Source: Streptomyces sp. NBC_01260 (GTDB lineage: Bacteria > Actinomycetota > Actinomycetes > Streptomycetales > Streptomycetaceae). Taken from it: a DNA stretch of 64,000 nucleotides. Below are positions 63,482 through 64,000 of this stretch, piece by piece (within the stretch, counting starts at the first letter, position 1; the number at the start of each line of letters is the position of its first letter). Under the pieces are notes generated by a model. It worked only from the letters and a program-made list of their open reading frames with translations, had not been told where the DNA came from and searched no databases. The stretch spans positions 5,704,001 through 5,768,000 of the forward strand of contig NZ_CP108464.1 of the NCBI RefSeq assembly GCF_036226405.1, written 5' to 3'. Both the position numbers and the translations under genes were made by a program.

Positions 63482-64000
63482 ATGCTGCGGCGACTTGTCG
63501 CTGCCCTCCTGGAGACACCGTTGCTACCAACTGCAGAACTTCTTGTCGGCATGTCACGACACCTGAGCGCCTACGGGGCCAGCCAGCCCAAGGCCGATCT
63601 GGCCCAGCTTGAGTTCGCGGGCCGGATTTTCGAGCTCGCACTCCGCCTACGGGGTAGCGGTGTCAGCTCACCCGAGCGCGTGGAGGCCCTTGGGGTCAGT
63701 GCTGGCATCAGCAAGCGAGAGATTCGCAGGGAGTTCCTTCCCACGCTTGAGGCGCTGGGTCTTGTCGACCTTGAGCGCGACCATGAGGACGTCATCAAGG
63801 TGGTGTCTGAGAAGATCCCGCCTGTCGACGATCTCTACCAACGCGCCGACGGTGTTCTTAGCAACGTCATGCCTGAACCGGTAGAGATGATGGCTCTCAC
63901 GATTCTCCGTATGACCACCATCATGCCGATCACCAGCTCGACGGCAAAGGCGGAGTGCGCGGCACTCGGACCCGAAGACCTCGCCGTCCGGGCGATTGAG
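63482..64000 (+). CDS. Putative winged-helix-like protein carried by the element (partial, runs off window)
   Basis: An open frame of 173 codons to the window edge with protein-like content. It begins MLRRLVAALLETPLLPTAEL, and continues with LSAYGASQPKADLAQLEFAGRI. A helix-turn-helix-like stretch follows (SSPERVEALGVSAGISKREIRREF, then FLPTLEALGLVDLERDHED). The start is uncertain: ATG 63482 or an in-frame GTG at 63431. It lies 110-160 bases downstream of the tnpC-like gene. No family is recognised; it may be a regulator or cargo. Bases 63321-63430 hold nothing recognised. Confidence 0.6.
   Translation, partial: MLRRLVAALLETPLLPTAELLVGMSRHLSAYGASQPKADLAQLEFAGRIFELALRLRGSGVSSPERVEALGVSAGISKREIRREFLPTLEALGLVDLERDHEDVIKVVSEKIPPVDDLYQRADGVLSNVMPEPVEMMALTILRMTTIMPITSSTAKAECAALGPEDLAVRAIE

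Larger units (their letters stand above)
57429..64000 (+). mobile_element. Tn554-like / recombinase-in-trio element inserted in comEC (right end outside window)
   Basis: Four genes with 4-base overlaps encode three tyrosine-recombinase-family proteins and a small TnpC-like protein, the module used by Tn554 relatives and recombinase-in-trio elements. The left junction lies at or just after GATGTG (57423-57428) in comEC. From memory the core target of Tn554 is GATGTA, so five of six bases agree. The left end holds a direct repeat GTGTTGC (57453-57459 and 57468-57474) and no terminal inverted repeat is apparent. At least one more gene follows to the window edge. Third-codon positions look less GC-biased than in flanking genes, consistent with transfer. 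Confidence 0.85.

Noticed and set aside
63412..63884. Short frames at 63412-63612 and 63609-63884
   Set aside because: They overlap the longer open frame that reaches the window end and have no ribosome sites or protein-like composition.

Overview
The window is high-G+C, actinobacterial, and matches Streptomyces in gene order: valS-folC-DUF4233-ndk-mreBCD-mrdA-rodA, then a radical SAM pair, RNase E/G, rplU-rpmA-obgE, proBA, nadD-LCP-rsfS-phosphatase, leuS, degV and comEA-comEC. Many -10 hexamers of the form TAnnnT lie exactly six bases before a start codon, as expected for leaderless Streptomyces transcripts. At least one gene carries the rare TTA codon.

Layout. Bases 1-20000 are the conserved core: tRNA charging, folate, nucleotide balance, the MreBCD/PBP2/RodA machine that builds lateral and spore wall, a CYTH-CHAD phosphate-binding protein, and a very long RNase E/G with repetitive arms. 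Bases 20000-35000 are a wall-glycopolymer region wrapped around rplU-rpmA-obgE: GalU, a LicC-like cytidylyltransferase overlapping a glycerol-1-phosphate dehydrogenase, two TagF-like glycerophosphotransferases on the minus strand, a GalE-like epimerase and the full RmlABCD set for dTDP-L-rhamnose. Bases 35000-45700 hold proline synthesis, membrane proteins unique to this lineage, an M48 peptidase, NAD synthesis and ribosome silencing. Bases 45800-49200 carry two identical tRNA-Ala(GGC) genes with a regulator and divergent MFS exporter between them.

leuS is preceded by a 12-codon leader peptide with three consecutive Leu codons and an intrinsic terminator with a T-run, so a leucine attenuator is strongly suggested.

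From about 57429 a mobile element has entered comEC just before the codons expected for its conserved DVGQGD motif. It carries three overlapping tyrosine-recombinase-family genes plus a small TnpC-like gene (Tn554 / recombinase-in-trio architecture), and a further gene that runs off the right edge. Its right end and the rest of comEC are not in the window, so ComEC here lacks its metallo-beta-lactamase-like domain.

Two genes (a histidine phosphatase at 45030 and the radical-SAM-linked protein near 14824) appear to start with CTG. All functional calls rest on reading motifs and context; no database search was possible.
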